Assembly: GCA_023512835.1 (NCBI GenBank)
Contig: CM042088.1
Location: 34,365,664 to 34,429,663, forward strand
Source: Taxillus chinensis
Taxonomy: Eukaryota > Streptophyta > Magnoliopsida > Santalales > Loranthaceae
Length of the DNA stretch: 64,000 nt
Direction of reading: 5' to 3'
A program made the position numbers and the translations under genes. Numbering within the stretch: position 1 is the first letter of the stretch; each line of letters opens with the position of its first letter. Shown here piece after piece: positions 24,691 through 36,317 of the stretch. The notes under the pieces were generated by a model that saw nothing but the letters and a program-made list of their open reading frames with translations, was not told where the DNA came from and did no database searches.

Positions 24691-25845
24691 TAACTTTAAA
24701 TTACCTTTTTGCCCCCACCAAAAATGCAAAATGTGGTGCCTTGGGGGGATGACTTGGGAGGACCCGATTTTTCTTAAATCGACATCTGGGAGAATTCCGC
24801 ATGGTTACATTTTCGGGCAGTTTTATCAGGGGCATTGACCGTCTTTTTGCAAGTTTGACTTTTCATGCCCAAAACCATTTTGGTCATAACTTTCTTGTTT
24901 CAAGTCGGATTTGGGCACGGTCGAGTGCGTTAGTTTCCAAATTTCGTCCTCTATCTCTTAGTACTGACCTTGGGGCACTTTGAGGTTTCTCGGACATGGC
25001 TCTCATTCTTGGGCTTCTCTGCTGAGTTCGATTGCGATCTGGCTCGGTCAAAATGGGGTCTAACACAAAGTAAGCACTTCGACCTTCTCATTCATACGGA
25101 GTAAGGAAGCGCTTACACGGAATAAGGATTCCAGTTCTAAATTGATACGGAGTAAGCAATCATTACTACGGAGTAAGGATCCGAGTTTAGTTTAACACGG
25201 AGTAAGGAACCTTATACCGGATTCGAGAAGACGCTGTTTTAACTTATCTCTTCATATTCAAAGTCACCGGCTCGCTGCTTCCCGATGTAAGATAAACTTG
25301 TTGAGAACCTAAAGCATCTGACATGTGGATCATCCGAATATGTGGACATAACTTAGACTGAACTTGGGAACTCACAAATGCATTTGTGTTTTGCAAACGT
25401 AAGACATTGAGCTCCACATCTGTAGCACTTCAGACAAAGAGGATTCCGAGGAACAGTAATTGTGCACATAGTCCGGAACATCAAGTTCCAAGATTTTCTC
25501 TCAAGGATGTGTTATATATATTATGTAAACCTTGTATATCAAAAAGCAAGCATTAATGTAAAAGAGCTCAAGTTGATCATAGATGCTAGTGTGTGAGTGC
25601 TTTGTAAACTAAGTGTTAGAGAGTTGTTAGTAGATCTAAAAGCTCCTTAAGCTTTAATTTGCTTCTATTTTGTTGTACTTATCATTTTGATAATAAAACA
25701 AAATACTTCCACTATCTGGTTATTTTCCGCATTAATTCTATCTCTTAACCAGATAGGTGTTGTGTCAAAGAGTTAGAAGAAGAGTTTTGATAAGAGCCTA
25801 TTCACCCCCCCCCCCCCCCCCAGGCTCCAAGGGACCAACAATTTC

Positions 25846-26856
25846 TTTTATCATCTTGATTCTTTATGCAATCTATCAATTATTATTATTACTATTGAGT
25901 GTTACTAGGCCATTCGGCCTAGTCCTTTCTTGTGTGTAGCAGAGGCGTGCATGGCATATTCTTTTTTTTGCGTGTAACAAGAGGCATGCATGGCTTGTTC
26001 TTCTTTTGCGTGCGATGAGGATGCACTGTGTAGCATCCTAACAATTTATTATTATTATTTGATGAAACCAGGCCATTCAACCTTGTTTTCTTCCGCATGA
26101 TGGGCGTGCATTAGATTGTCCAACGACAACCTGGTCAACGACAGGGCAATGAGGCCCTACCACGTCTTTCTTCAAGTGGGGGGGGGGCAACTGTGCCGCC
26201 CCCATGTGCGTGCCAGTCCTAGCGGGCTAGTAGTGCTGTCTGGCCCGGTCTTTTTGGGTTGGCCCTTTTTGTCAAAGCCCTACAAGGGTTTCCGTCTCGG
26301 TCTGATTTGAATTAGGTTAATTTAGAACCTAACTCTAAACTTTTATGTCTAATTTGTTGACAATATAAATATTCTGTGGTTTAACGTTAACAACTAAGCA
26401 TTTTAAAATTATTATTGAGCTTAATATTGTTAGTTTGAGATGTTAAATATAGTGTTGAGCTTGATATTATTAATTTAACGTTGGAACTAATATTGTAGCA
26501 TTGTATTATTAATTTGGCATTTAATAATAATAATAATAATAATAATTTAAAAAACATTTGTAGCTTTGTAATATCAATGTGTTAATAATATATATATATA
26601 TATATGTATGTATAAATAGATATATCTTATCTGTGGTACATTATTACTGTTTTGGTGATTTGAATATTTTGGAAGGCTATTGTATTGAATACTGACTTTT
26701 GAGAAATTTTGTTTATAAATTATATGAGTGGATTTGGTGGTAGAGATGGTTGGGTTAACCGCCGGTCTCATATAAAGTGGGCAAGAGGCTGCAGATCTCT
26801 TATGTGGCTGGTTAACCCAGGTCCCTTATGTGACGGGTGTCGTTAGGGACACTGTA
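25846..26856. other. Continuation of the Tekay-like LTR between its two inserts
   Basis: No genes. The short GGTCTCATATAAAG / GGTCCCTTATGTGACGG repeats near 26760-26840 match the GGTCCCATATGTGGCTGG words in the related LTRs. A TAA/ATT microsatellite lies at 26525-26547 and a TA tract at 26589-26606. Confidence 0.65.
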
Positions 26857-29115
26857 TGTAAGACCCGAGATTTTAATAAAATAATATGTAGTTATTATGT
26901 TATTTCATGTTAAATCATTATATATTTAGAAAACACTATTTGATAGTATGTATGATAATTATATTAATATCGCATTTTCATAAGATTTACTTTTCATAAA
27001 TAAATTACACTTGACATATATATTTTAGTTCAAACAAATAAATGTGGTATTTTATTAATTTTTATAATGTGATGTTATTTTACCTAACTATATAGCTATT
27101 TTAATTGTTTTGTTAAATAAATAATTTATTGGTTGAAATATTGAATCTAAGTCAAATGGAATACAAATTTGAATTTATCGCATCCAAATTTATTAAGAGT
27201 TGTAAAAGACAAAAATTTGCATTTGTTACTCCATAACAATAGTTATGCTTAGAAAGGATAGACTAGCGCAGTTCTGGAAGTCAACTTTAAAATTTTATAA
27301 CTTCATTTTTGTATATTGAAACGATTTGATATTTTTCTAACATGTTCCAACATTAGTTATATACCTTTGGTTAAAATGCCAGACTCATTGGATTAGCCTA
27401 TTAAGATAAATAATTTAAACAGTACACAAAGGTCTAGTAGCACGCCCATAATTTTCAATCTCACTTCAAAATTCAATAACTTTGAATATACAAGTCCAAT
27501 AGAATTGGTCTCTAAATGTAGTTAATTAAGTTAGGAATCCATCCCAATTAGCCTTGTTGAATTTAATAAAGAGTCTAGAAAGTTATAGTCAAACTAGTAG
27601 GCCATGCACCCATGTGACTTTTGTGATCAAAGAAACCTTCAAAGTCAACGAAATCCTAAAAATTCAAAAATGGGGACAACAAAGGGGCCATGTGGTAGAT
27701 AATAACGGGATAAGAATCAAATAATGTGAAAATTAAAAAATTAAGGAAGAAAATAAGGTATTATGGACAAAAGTTTCACTTATCATACCCACCACCACCA
27801 TCCTTTGCCCTTTTAAGGGGTGGCTTGCCTCTCCTATTAATGCACAAGTTCCCTAAAGTCATACAACAAAATTCTCTCTACAAAAACTCCCTTAAGCCCT
27901 CTTAACACCCAAATACTCTACTCAAACCCTCTTTTATTTTTGATACTTATCAAGCGTCAAAGTTCTATGAAAGGTAATACTCAAGATATTAAAATTTTAA
28001 AGTTTCTTATTATTTGTTATGTAAATCTATATGGTTGGTTTTACCACCTCATATATACTATATCTATGGTTGGTTTTACCACCTTATATATATATTATTT
28101 ACATGGTTGGTTTTACCATCTCATATTAATTTAATGTAATAATTTTTAAGGTTTGGAATGTGAAAACGACAAGCGGATTGTAAGGGTTTTCTTTTCTTCA
28201 TTCTTACTTTTCTCTTCCTCTTTATCTTGTTTTATTCCCTTTTATTTCTATGAAATTATGATTGTAAGAGTTTTATGTTTCTTATTCTTCTATTTTTATT
28301 TTATTGTTGAGAACATTAGTCTCTTTTGAATCTCTGTCTTGACAATTTATACTATTGATTGAGGTAAATAACCATTTTGATATTCGTGGTTATCCTTGTT
28401 AACCTTGAATATTTTATTGGAATTCTATGATATGCCTCATGTTATGTATGTTAAAGTTGTTATAACCTCTTATGGTTGGACAAAGTAAGTTTATGATGGG
28501 TGGTTCCAGAAAGACCTCCAATGCATTGGGTAAAGAACACCACTGGAGAGTGTTAATCCAATTGATAATATGTTATGTTAATTATGATATGGTATCTAGG
28601 TAGTTAACCTGGATCATGATGTTATGATACGATGTCCAAACATAATCTTCCATGTTATGATTCCCTTATGAAATGTTGATCACGTATGATGTGCAAACGT
28701 TATGAAATCTTTTATGGTATTTCTTATGTTCGATATCTTTATGATTTTCCTTGCCCACTTATGTTCACCCTTACTGGGCTATTTGAGCTCACCCTTTTTA
28801 TGATTTCTTTTCCAACCTCAGGTAATTAAAGGAATGGAGAAACTAGGATAAAGAGTTGAGAAGTGCTTGGAAATAAAGTTGTGTGAAATTTTAAAGATTT
28901 ATTAAGTTTGACTGCTCATGTGCTTTGTTATGTAATAATGGGTTATGAACACTTAGTCTCTAAATCCCTAAACCTTAAAGATCTTGGATTGAAATTTGTA
29001 ATAATTAATGGTTTGTTTGATGAAATAGTTAAAAGTTTGAAATTTTTATCAAACTTGTATATTTAGTTTCCGCTAAAGCACCCGATTTGGAGGTCCCGAA
29101 TTTGGGGGCGTTACA
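26857..29115 (+). mobile_element. Solo LTR, gypsy-type
   Basis: It starts TGTAAGACCCGAGATTTTAA and ends GAATTTGGGGGCGTTACA, about 2.26 kb. Flanks CTGTA (26852-26856) and CTACA (29116-29120) look like an aged target duplication, since both differences are transitions. It contains three tandem ~45-bp units with ATGGTTGGTTTTACCACCTC (28029-28125) and TATA-like sequences. No internal region or coding capacity. Confidence 0.75.
28027..28128. repeat. ~45-bp tandem triplet in LTR
   Basis: Three copies of TATGGTTGGTTTTACCACCT followed by a TA-rich spacer. Confidence 0.85.
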
Positions 29116-31082
29116 CTACAGGTCCCACATATGGCTGTCTGTAGTGACTGGGATTTTGTCGGCGCAAATCTTTAATGAATGAGTGTAATGTGTGATGTCT
29201 TTTTTGTGAGCTAACTATGATAAAATATGATACTACACTGACACAAGCATATACTAATTATGTAGATAAGTTTTCATGTTATAGGATGATAAAGATAGAA
29301 ATCAACTACTGGGCATTCGTGCTCACCCTGCTTTATTTCTATTCCCTACAGGTTTTTGTAGAGAGTACTTGTTGGTGCCATAGCGGAGTAGGTCAGGACA
29401 ATCTTGGTGTGGATTTATCCTATAGACTTTATTTATTATCTTATCTCATTTCTTTTTTCGAACTTGGGTGGTAGTTATATGAACCTTATTAGTGAAATTT
29501 AATTGTGAGTTATTTATGATTTTGAATATTTATGGAAAATAGTTGCATTATTGTACCTTTTTAATAAATTAAATTTTATATTTAAATTCATTGGTAAGTA
29601 TAATTCTACCCCTATTGTAATATTGAGTAGGATTGGATCGGTCACCAACCCCTCGATCTCTTGAGTATGGGTGTGGGGCCATCGTGTTCCTAGTTTTATT
29701 TTTCTCAGAATTTGAGGGCGTAACAAACCTAGGTAACATTGGGTTGGGTGCATACATGTGGCATGGATGTTTATGCATTTATAGGCACTAAACATATTGT
29801 ATTGCACTCTAATGATGTTATATATGAAATTATTTATTGTTGGATCAAACCCAGAATTTGAATGATGCGAATAAAACCCTATGTAATTTGATTTGAGACC
29901 TTATATGTTTATTCTTAGTTGTTGTAGAAGATATAACCTTAATCCGGACCTTCACTCGTGACAGAATACATAATCCTGATCTGGACCAACGTGAGTGTCG
30001 TCAAACACTTGGTAAATAACCAAGTCTTCATACGAAATAATGATCACTCATGCGGACCAAATGCTTAAAATTATGGACTAAGGAATCTGCGTCTTACACT
30101 TTAATGGACTAAGTTAAATAGATGCGGAATAAGAATCCTAATCTATATCTCGCACAGAGTAAGAGAAAACTGTCGCGGAATAAAAAGCTAAGTCTTTCAC
30201 TCAAGCGGGCTAAGGACAAAAATACACGGACTAAGGAATCCGAGTCTTTCATTCATGCGAAGTAAGAAAGGACTTATACGGAATAAGGACCCAAGTCCTT
30301 TATTCATATAGAGTAAGGAAAAGATATGCGGAGTAAGGAATCCGAACCTTTTACTCGAGCAAAGTAAGGATGCACTGATACGGAGTAAGCCATCCGGACC
30401 TTTTACTCATGCGGAGTAAGGAACTCATGCAGAGTAAGGAACTCAAGCGGAGTAAGGAAGCACTGATATGGAGTAAGCTCTCCGAACCTTTCGTTCACAC
30501 AGAGTAAGAAAGCGCTGACACGGAATAAGGATTTCAATATCAAACTGATACAGAGTAAGCAACCACTTACATGGAGTAAGGATCCCAACTTCATTAACAT
30601 GAAGTAAGGAACTTTACGACGGATTAAGATGACGATACTTCACTTTATCAGCTTCGCATTTAAAGTCATCAGCTCGCTGTATCCCGATGTAAAAAAGACC
30701 CGTTGAATATCTAAGTCGTCTTATACGTGGATCACACGGAGATGTGGACAGAGCCTTAAATGAAATTGAGATCACGCAAAGATATTTAATACATTCACAG
30801 ACCCAAGATTTTGAGCACCACAGCCGTAGTAATTAAAGCAGAGACATTTCCGAGAAGAATTCAATGGTACATGGTGCTCGGAAGATCGTGTTCCAAGATT
30901 GTCTCCCAGGGATGTCTATATATATTAAACCTTGTATATTTTCATATATGCGCGTACATGTACAAGAGCTCTTAGAGATTAATTTGGCTAATATGTGAGT
31001 AACTGTGAAACAGAGTACTAGAGAGTTTTTCAGTAGATCGAAAAGCCTCATTAGCTTTAATCTGCTATATTTTATTGTAATT

Positions 31083-32697
31083 TGTTATTCTCAGGTTCCA
31101 AGCACAGTTATCTTTATATAAGTGTTTGTATACAAAGAGGGGGCTGAATTTGTATACTATAAAACTTTTCTTTAAGTTTTATGAGTAAAATACTTTGGAG
31201 AGTTTGCTCTAATAGATGTGGTCTTCGTTTGGGTGATATCTTAATGTCTCATGCAATATTAGTCACAAGCAGGCATGTAAGAGAAAGAAAAGACAAAGAT
31301 ACACAATATACGTGGTTCAATCAATGTGATCTACTCCACGGTGGTGAGGGTGTACCTACACCGAGTCCAATCCACTATTCTCCTTTAATACAGTAGGGTC
31401 CAGCCCTTGTTACAATAGGATCAACTCTCTCTTCTATTCAACGCAAATACAAAACAGTATTACTCCAGAATTTACTCACTATAACACTCTGTCTAACGCA
31501 ATCTGCTCCTGCGTGGATGACCGTTTGCTATGCTCGACCTTCAATCACGCCTATACCAGACTCACGATCTGTTCTTTGAATGTATGAGGAAGTAAAACAG
31601 ATTAACTCACTGTTATCTCTTCTTCAATCTTCCTCTCTCTCCCTGTAAAAAATCTAACTGCTCTTTGTCGCCTCTTGAATATCTTTTTATACGCTTCTTG
31701 ACTGCACAAAGTATATTTTCGGCGCTCTTTTGAAGTCAGGTACATTCCTTGCTTTTATAGGTCAGCCTGAGTCGGAAACCCTTCTGCTAGGGTTAATCAT
31801 GTTTCTTCCTTGATCTCAATCGTCGAAACATGTTACATCACCCTTAGATGTTATCCATGTGTTTCCCAGTACTTACATACTTAAAATCGCTGCCTGGGTA
31901 ACGACTTACTGAAACGGTGAATTTCTGCGCATTTCATTCCTTTGTAGCTCACTCCGTTCCTTTGCCTAGCCACAACCTCGGAGATACTACCTCGTAGCTT
32001 TTCTACGAGTCTACGAGTCTTCCTCTTCAATTCTTCGAGTCAGATTCTTCGAACCAAAGGCATTTGATCTTCCAATTCTTTTGCTCGCTGGCTTCGAAGC
32101 TTAGGTCAAAACCAGTGCTTGACTTACATCTCATTCTATGAGCTAAAGAGCTTTATGAGTCTTCGAGTCAGTGATCGCATTATTCTATTTATGGATCTCT
32201 ATACCGGGTCTTTCAATCTACGACCCTGTGGACTTCGACTCTACGAGTCTTCGCTTCGATTCTGCGAGACGCGGCTCTACACCTTGGATTACGACCCTGC
32301 GGACTTCAACTCTACGAGTCTTCGCTTCGATTCTGCAAAACATGGCTCTACACCTTGGATTTTTGCAACTACGACCTTTTGATCCTGTGGTCCTGTGGCC
32401 CTTCGAGGCTTTGACCCTCATGGTATGATGGTCTACGACCTTCGAGTCTTCTGATCTACGACCTTCGAGTCTACAACCCTGAAGTCTTCTGATCTTCTGA
32501 TCTACGACCTTCGAGTCTACAACCTTGAAATCTTCTGATCTTCTGATCTACAACCTTCGAGTCAGAACGTACAAAGTTAAACTCCCTCTACGAGCTCACT
32601 CTAAGAGATTACTCTACGAAGTTATCCAACCAAGTACAGATCTTCGAGTCCGGCAACATGTTGACAACAATGACAACTCAACCTCGCGGGAACAACA
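31083..32697 (+). mobile_element. Solo LTR nested in the second SIRE-like LTR
   Basis: It starts TGTTATTCTCAGGTTCC and ends GCGGGAACAACA, with a perfect duplication TAATT (31078-31082 and 32698-32702). It contains the 'ACGTGGTTC...CTCCACGGTGG' segment typical of a widespread copia-type LTR, and a related partial copy is at 51253-51710. Its last 700 bp are rich in TACGAGTCTTCG / CTACGACCTTCGAGTC words. Length about 1.6 kb; no coding sequence. Confidence 0.83.
31975..32660. repeat. TACGAG / TTCGAGTC minisatellite
   Basis: Degenerate array of CTACGAGTCTTCG and TACGACCTTCGAGTCTAC units in the second half of the nested LTR, with one ~85-bp segment duplicated (near 32220-32360). Confidence 0.8.
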
Positions 32698-33019
32698 TAA
32701 TTATCTTTTAATAATAAAACATAATACTTCTACTATCTGGTTATCTTCCACACTAATTATATCTTTTAACCAGACAAGTGTTGTACTAGAGACGAAAAAG
32801 AGTTTTCGATAAGAGCCTATTCACCCCCCCCCCCCCCTTTAGGCTCCCAGGGACCAACATTTATTTTATGTTGGCATTATATTTGTGTATTGCATGTTTG
32901 CACATGATAAATGTTAGGTAATAGGGGTAACATGGACCCTAGTGTTGTCTCTTGAGATGAGGGTTGATGGAATGCGTGTTATGTGGGGCTTTAATTCTTA
33001 CGGGCCAATAAGTCATAGT

Positions 33020-33785
33020 TAGGGTTGTAAATGAACCAAACGTTCATAAACAAACTCACGTTCGTCTCGATAAAAGATCGTTTATGTTTATTTATTTAAG
33101 AAAGGTGATGTTCATGAACAATCTTTTTTTGTTCGTGAACATAAATAAACGAACACAAACAAGACTTTGTTCGGTTCGTTTATGTTCGTAAGCATGTGTT
33201 TACGAACAATATTTGAAAATATTAATAATTAATTCAGGAATAAATTTTCATGAATAATGTTAAGAACATTAATAATTAATTCATGAATAGATGTCCACGA
33301 ATAGCATTTCACGGACAAATGTTCATGAACAGTTAAACAAATGAACAAACAAATGAGTAAATGAATAAACGAATAAGCATACTTGATTATAAATTTTGAA
33401 TCATTAATATTTTAGTTCACAAACAGTCAAACAAGCGTACAATCCCTTGAGTTTGCAAACAAACAAGTGAATGAACTAATTTGTTTATAAATTTTGGATA
33501 ATTATGTATTTTAGTTTATAAACAATTAAATAAATAAACATTAAGTTTTTAAACAAAGTAAAAATATAATGTTCGTGAACAAGTATGTTGGTGTATTTAT
33601 AAATACTGTTCGTGAAAGTGTTCGTAAGTTGTTCGTGAACATTAATGAACTGTTCACGAACACTAACGAACGAACATGAACATGGTGATTTAGTGTTCAT
33701 GTTCGATTCGGTTCGTTAAGGAATAGTACCAAATTAAGCTTGAACACCTTACTGCTCGGTTCGGCCCGATTCGTTTACAACCCTA
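33020..33785. mobile_element. Non-autonomous hAT-type element (MITE, 766 bp)
   Basis: Termini TAGGGTTGTAAATGAACC and, on the other strand, TAGGGTTGTAAACGAATC are inverted repeats. They are flanked by an 8-bp duplication GTCATAGT / ATCATAGT with one mismatch, the hAT hallmark. The interior is packed with GTTCGTGAAC and TGTTCATGAACA palindromes. No transposase frame is present. Confidence 0.85.
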
Positions 33786-33793
33786 ATCATAGT

Positions 33794-34350
33794 TGTTTAG
33801 TTATTAATTCATTGGTTTCATGTTGTTGGTTTGTGTTAGTGCAGGCTTAGTATACGAGTTATGGTTTACATAACTAATATTTGAAAACTATTGTGGGTGT
33901 TGTATAAATGACATTAGGGTGTCTTGGCTTTATAGTTTTCAACAAGTGACAGTAGCAGTCAGTGACAATGGCGGCGGCTTAGCCCGTGGTGGTGGCCTAG
34001 CCCTTGGCTCCCCACCATGGCAGGAGAAGAGGAACCCCTGGTTTGGGCATGCCTATAGCATGCCTATGGCTATACACGTAGTGGCACTCGTGGCACCCCC
34101 GCTGCAGACAGGGCTAGTTTGCCCAATTTTGTTTGTTTTGATTCCTTTTTGTATTTTGACTCATTATGAATTCTAGGACCTTAAGGTGAATCCATTAGGT
34201 TGAAACACAATAATATTTGATTACCTACTGAATATATCATGTTGTGTGCATAGTTGATGTTTAAGTTAACTTGATATCAAATGATTGCATAATTATGAGA
34301 ATTGTGTACCGTGGCATAGATATGAATGCTGTTAAATTGATTGTCTTGTT

Positions 34351-34356
<6 letters not shown>
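33794..34356. other. Unclassified repeat-derived DNA
   Basis: No gene is supported. A short GC-rich stretch near 33965-34120 (GGCGGCTTAGCCC, GTGGTGGCCTAGCCC) resembles the GC-rich part of the Tekay-like LTRs, so this is probably LTR sequence interrupted by the MITEs. Confidence 0.45.

Positions 34357-34416
<60 letters not shown>
34357..34416. repeat. (TA)n microsatellite next to the foldback MITE
   Basis: About 30 TA units; a second shorter TA tract (34753-34793) lies at the other end of the foldback element. Confidence 0.95.
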
Positions 34417-34418
<2 letters not shown>

Positions 34419-34421
<3 letters not shown>

Positions 34422-34749
34422 ATGCTAACTTGAAAAGGTGAGCAACTATCTTAAAATGAGCAAACTTAATATGAACCATCAGATTTCATTTAAATTTGAT
34501 CTAATGGTTCAAAATAATCATAATTGATTGGTTTTTAAAAATACCATCCGTTGTAAATACAAACCCTACCCTATGCAGATTTGCATCGTGTTTGTTCCAT
34601 TCAGATTGACACGCCTTTCACTGGATGATATTTTAAAAATCAATCAATTATGATTATTTTGAACCATTAGATCAAATTTAAATGAAATCTAACGGTTCAT
34701 ATTAAGTTTGCTCATTTTAAGATAGTTGCTCACCTTTTCAAGTTAGCAT

Positions 34750-34752
<3 letters not shown>
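34419..34752. mobile_element. Foldback MITE inserted in a TA microsatellite
   Basis: Ends GTAATGCTAACTTGAAAAGG and its reverse complement begin near-perfect inverted repeats of about 130 bp (only a few mismatches), around a spacer of about 70-90 bp. Both ends run directly into TA repeats, which suits a TA-targeting element such as rice-type Micron or a mariner/Stowaway relative. It could form a hairpin RNA of about 130 bp if transcribed. No coding capacity. Confidence 0.88.
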
Positions 34753-34783
<31 letters not shown>

Positions 34784-34929
34784 TTATATATATATGTTTG
34801 AATGAAGTGATTGTATTGGGCATTGTGTTTGTGTTGCTATGCATGATTGATATGAGCATTAATGTGGTGGGAATGATTGTTATAGACACCAATGTGATAG
34901 GAATGATTAGTTTGGATACCAATGTAGCG

Positions 34930-35185
34930 GAACTATTGATTCACCTAGGGTAGCAATTGGTTATGAGCCCGAATAATAAGCCTTATGCTTGTGATTGTTT
35001 ATGAGCCCGGATTAGGGATAAGTTTTATTCTTGTGATTGGTTATGAGCTCGAATGAGGGATAATCCTTGTGATTGTGATTAGTTATGAGCGCAGATAAGG
35101 GATAACCCTTGTGCTTGTGATTAGCTATGAGTTTAGATGAGGGATATGCCTTATGGTTGGATTGGTTGCCTGTATGGCTATGTTG
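34930..35185. repeat. Degenerate ~45-bp tandem repeat
   Basis: Five or so copies of GGTTATGAGCCCGAATAAGG followed by GATAAGCCTTATGCTTGTGATT, just upstream of the copia remnant; the arrangement is LTR-like. The TRIM and copia sequences start after it. Confidence 0.75.
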
Positions 35186-35332
35186 GTTCGTATGGTGGCT
35201 TGTGTGACCATGTTACCTTTTTGTAATTAATTATTAGTTGTATTTATGCCTTGTTTCTAATTAACTATTGATTTTATTTATATGTTACTTATGATTAACT
35301 ATTACTTGTATGGCCTTTGTGACCATGATTAA

Positions 35333-36280
35333 TTGAACAAGTCCTTTGCAATGAAGGATTTAGGTCTAGCTGCAAATCAAATCCTTGGCATAAAAATCCG
35401 CTATAATAGGAAGAATGGTAAATTGTGGTTATCACAACTAAAGTATATTGAGAAAGTATTAGAGAGGTTTAATATAGGCAATTCAAAATCAGTTAGTACT
35501 CTACTTGCAAGTCACTTCAAGTTAAGCTCTAAGCAGTGTCCTATATGTAAGTGTTAGGATCTGGTCAAGGCACAGGTCCACCCGCATGTCACAATATTGT
35601 CCACTTTGGGCACGCCACATCGGCCCGCACGACTTTAAAACACGTTGTGACATTTTGGACTTACTTCACCATATAAGCTTCTTGACTTCTCCTTTTTCTT
35701 TCGATGTGAGACACAATTTCCCAACAATCTCCCCCTTGTCACATATCGAACTACAGCATAGGCTAAAGACGCACCTATGAAACTAATGAGCTGCCACCAT
35801 ATAGGCTATCATGGGAGTTCCCCCTCAATGTACATTCTGATTGAGAGCAGACCGATTCGATCACCTGAAGACAAGGATTTGTATTCCAAATCAGATACCG
35901 CCGCATACTACGGGACACGCCGCTCGGCCACAGACTACACCGAAAAGACTTTTGATATAATGGAACACCAGACCACCGCATATTACAGGACACGCCGCTC
36001 AGCCACAGACTACACCGAGAAGACTTTCGATATAATGGAACACCAGACAAAGACAACCAGGATCTAATACCAGTTTGTTAGGATCTGGCCAAGGCGCAGG
36101 TCCACCCGCATGTCACAATATTGTCTCGTTTTGGGCTCGCCACATCGGCTGGCACGGCTTTAGAACGCGTTGTGACATTTTGGACCTCCTTCACCATATA
36201 AGTTTCTTGACTTCTCCTTTTTCTTTCGATGTGAGACAAAATTTTCCAACAGTAAGAAACATAAAGTAGAAATGCTAAAG

Positions 36281-36317
<37 letters not shown>

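Larger units (their letters stand above)
23057..25065 (+). mobile_element. Solo LTR, Ogre/Tat-like gypsy
   Basis: It starts TGTCATCACCCGGTGTCGTC and ends GGTCAAAATGGGGTCTAACA. Flanks are CGGAG and CAAAG (two changes) inside the CGGAGTAAGG array. The phrases ACAGAGTCGCCACCAA, AGGTTCAGGAGTCGGTTACG and CTTGCACCCCCACAACGCCC are characteristic of Ogre-type LTRs. It holds a ~160-bp tandem duplication and a CTACGAGG minisatellite. No protein-coding gene. Confidence 0.75.
22560..25240. repeat. CGGAGTAAGG-word array in the SIRE-like LTR
   Basis: More than a dozen copies of (A/G)CGGAGTAAG(G/C)A spaced roughly 15-40 bp apart, alternating with phrases like ATCCGAACCTTT and GCGCTAATA. The array runs from 22560 to 23056 and resumes from 25066 to 25240 after the nested insert. 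The same array is at 29990-30620, and inverted at 43980-44413. Confidence 0.85.
22413..25840 (+). mobile_element. Solo LTR, SIRE-like Ty1/copia, with a nested Ogre-like LTR
   Basis: It starts TGTTAGATCAAGCCCAG, ends in a C-run then GGCTCCAAGGGACCAACA, and is flanked by the perfect 5-bp duplication ATTTC (22408-22412 and 25841-25845). The 'TTCACCCCCC...GGGACCAACA' end is typical of SIRE/Maximus LTRs. Without the 2.0-kb insert at 23057-25065 it is about 1.41 kb, matching the copy at 29838-32859 (about 1.40 kb). It contains a degenerate array of CGGAGTAAGGA words. Confidence 0.85.
21706..29725 (+). mobile_element. Solo LTR (Tekay/Del-like) carrying two later LTR insertions
   Basis: It begins TGTAAAGACCCGTACC and ends GAATTTGAGGGCGTAACA. 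Both ends match the reverse complement of the LTR at 48919-51029, including the GACCTATGTGAGGTT-type start, the ATT-rich stretch and the CTACCCCTATTGTA / TTGAGTATGGGTGTGG-type tail. Flanks ACCCT and AACCT differ at one base. Removing the insert at 22413-25845 and that at 26857-29120 leaves about 2.3 kb, the size of its relatives (2.1-2.2 kb). No coding capacity. Confidence 0.75.
29838..32859 (+). mobile_element. Solo LTR, SIRE-like Ty1/copia, second copy, with nested LTR
   Basis: It begins TGTTGGATCAAACCCAG, ends C-run then GGCTCCCAGGGACCAACA, and has a perfect duplication TTTAT (29833-29837 and 32860-32864). It parallels the copy at 22413-25840 throughout, including the CGGAGTAAGG array (29990-30620) and the TATCTGGTTAT / TAACCAGA tail. 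Removing the insert at 31083-32697 leaves about 1.40 kb. Confidence 0.87.

Noticed and set aside
24459..24752. Arg/Leu-rich 97-aa and 67-aa open frames
   Set aside because: They are translations of the CTACGAGG minisatellite in two phases; no start context and no protein homology.
22560..30620. Regularly spaced short repeats resembling a CRISPR array
   Set aside because: Spacing is irregular, the 'spacers' are themselves repeats, the sequence lies inside plant LTRs, and no cas genes exist.
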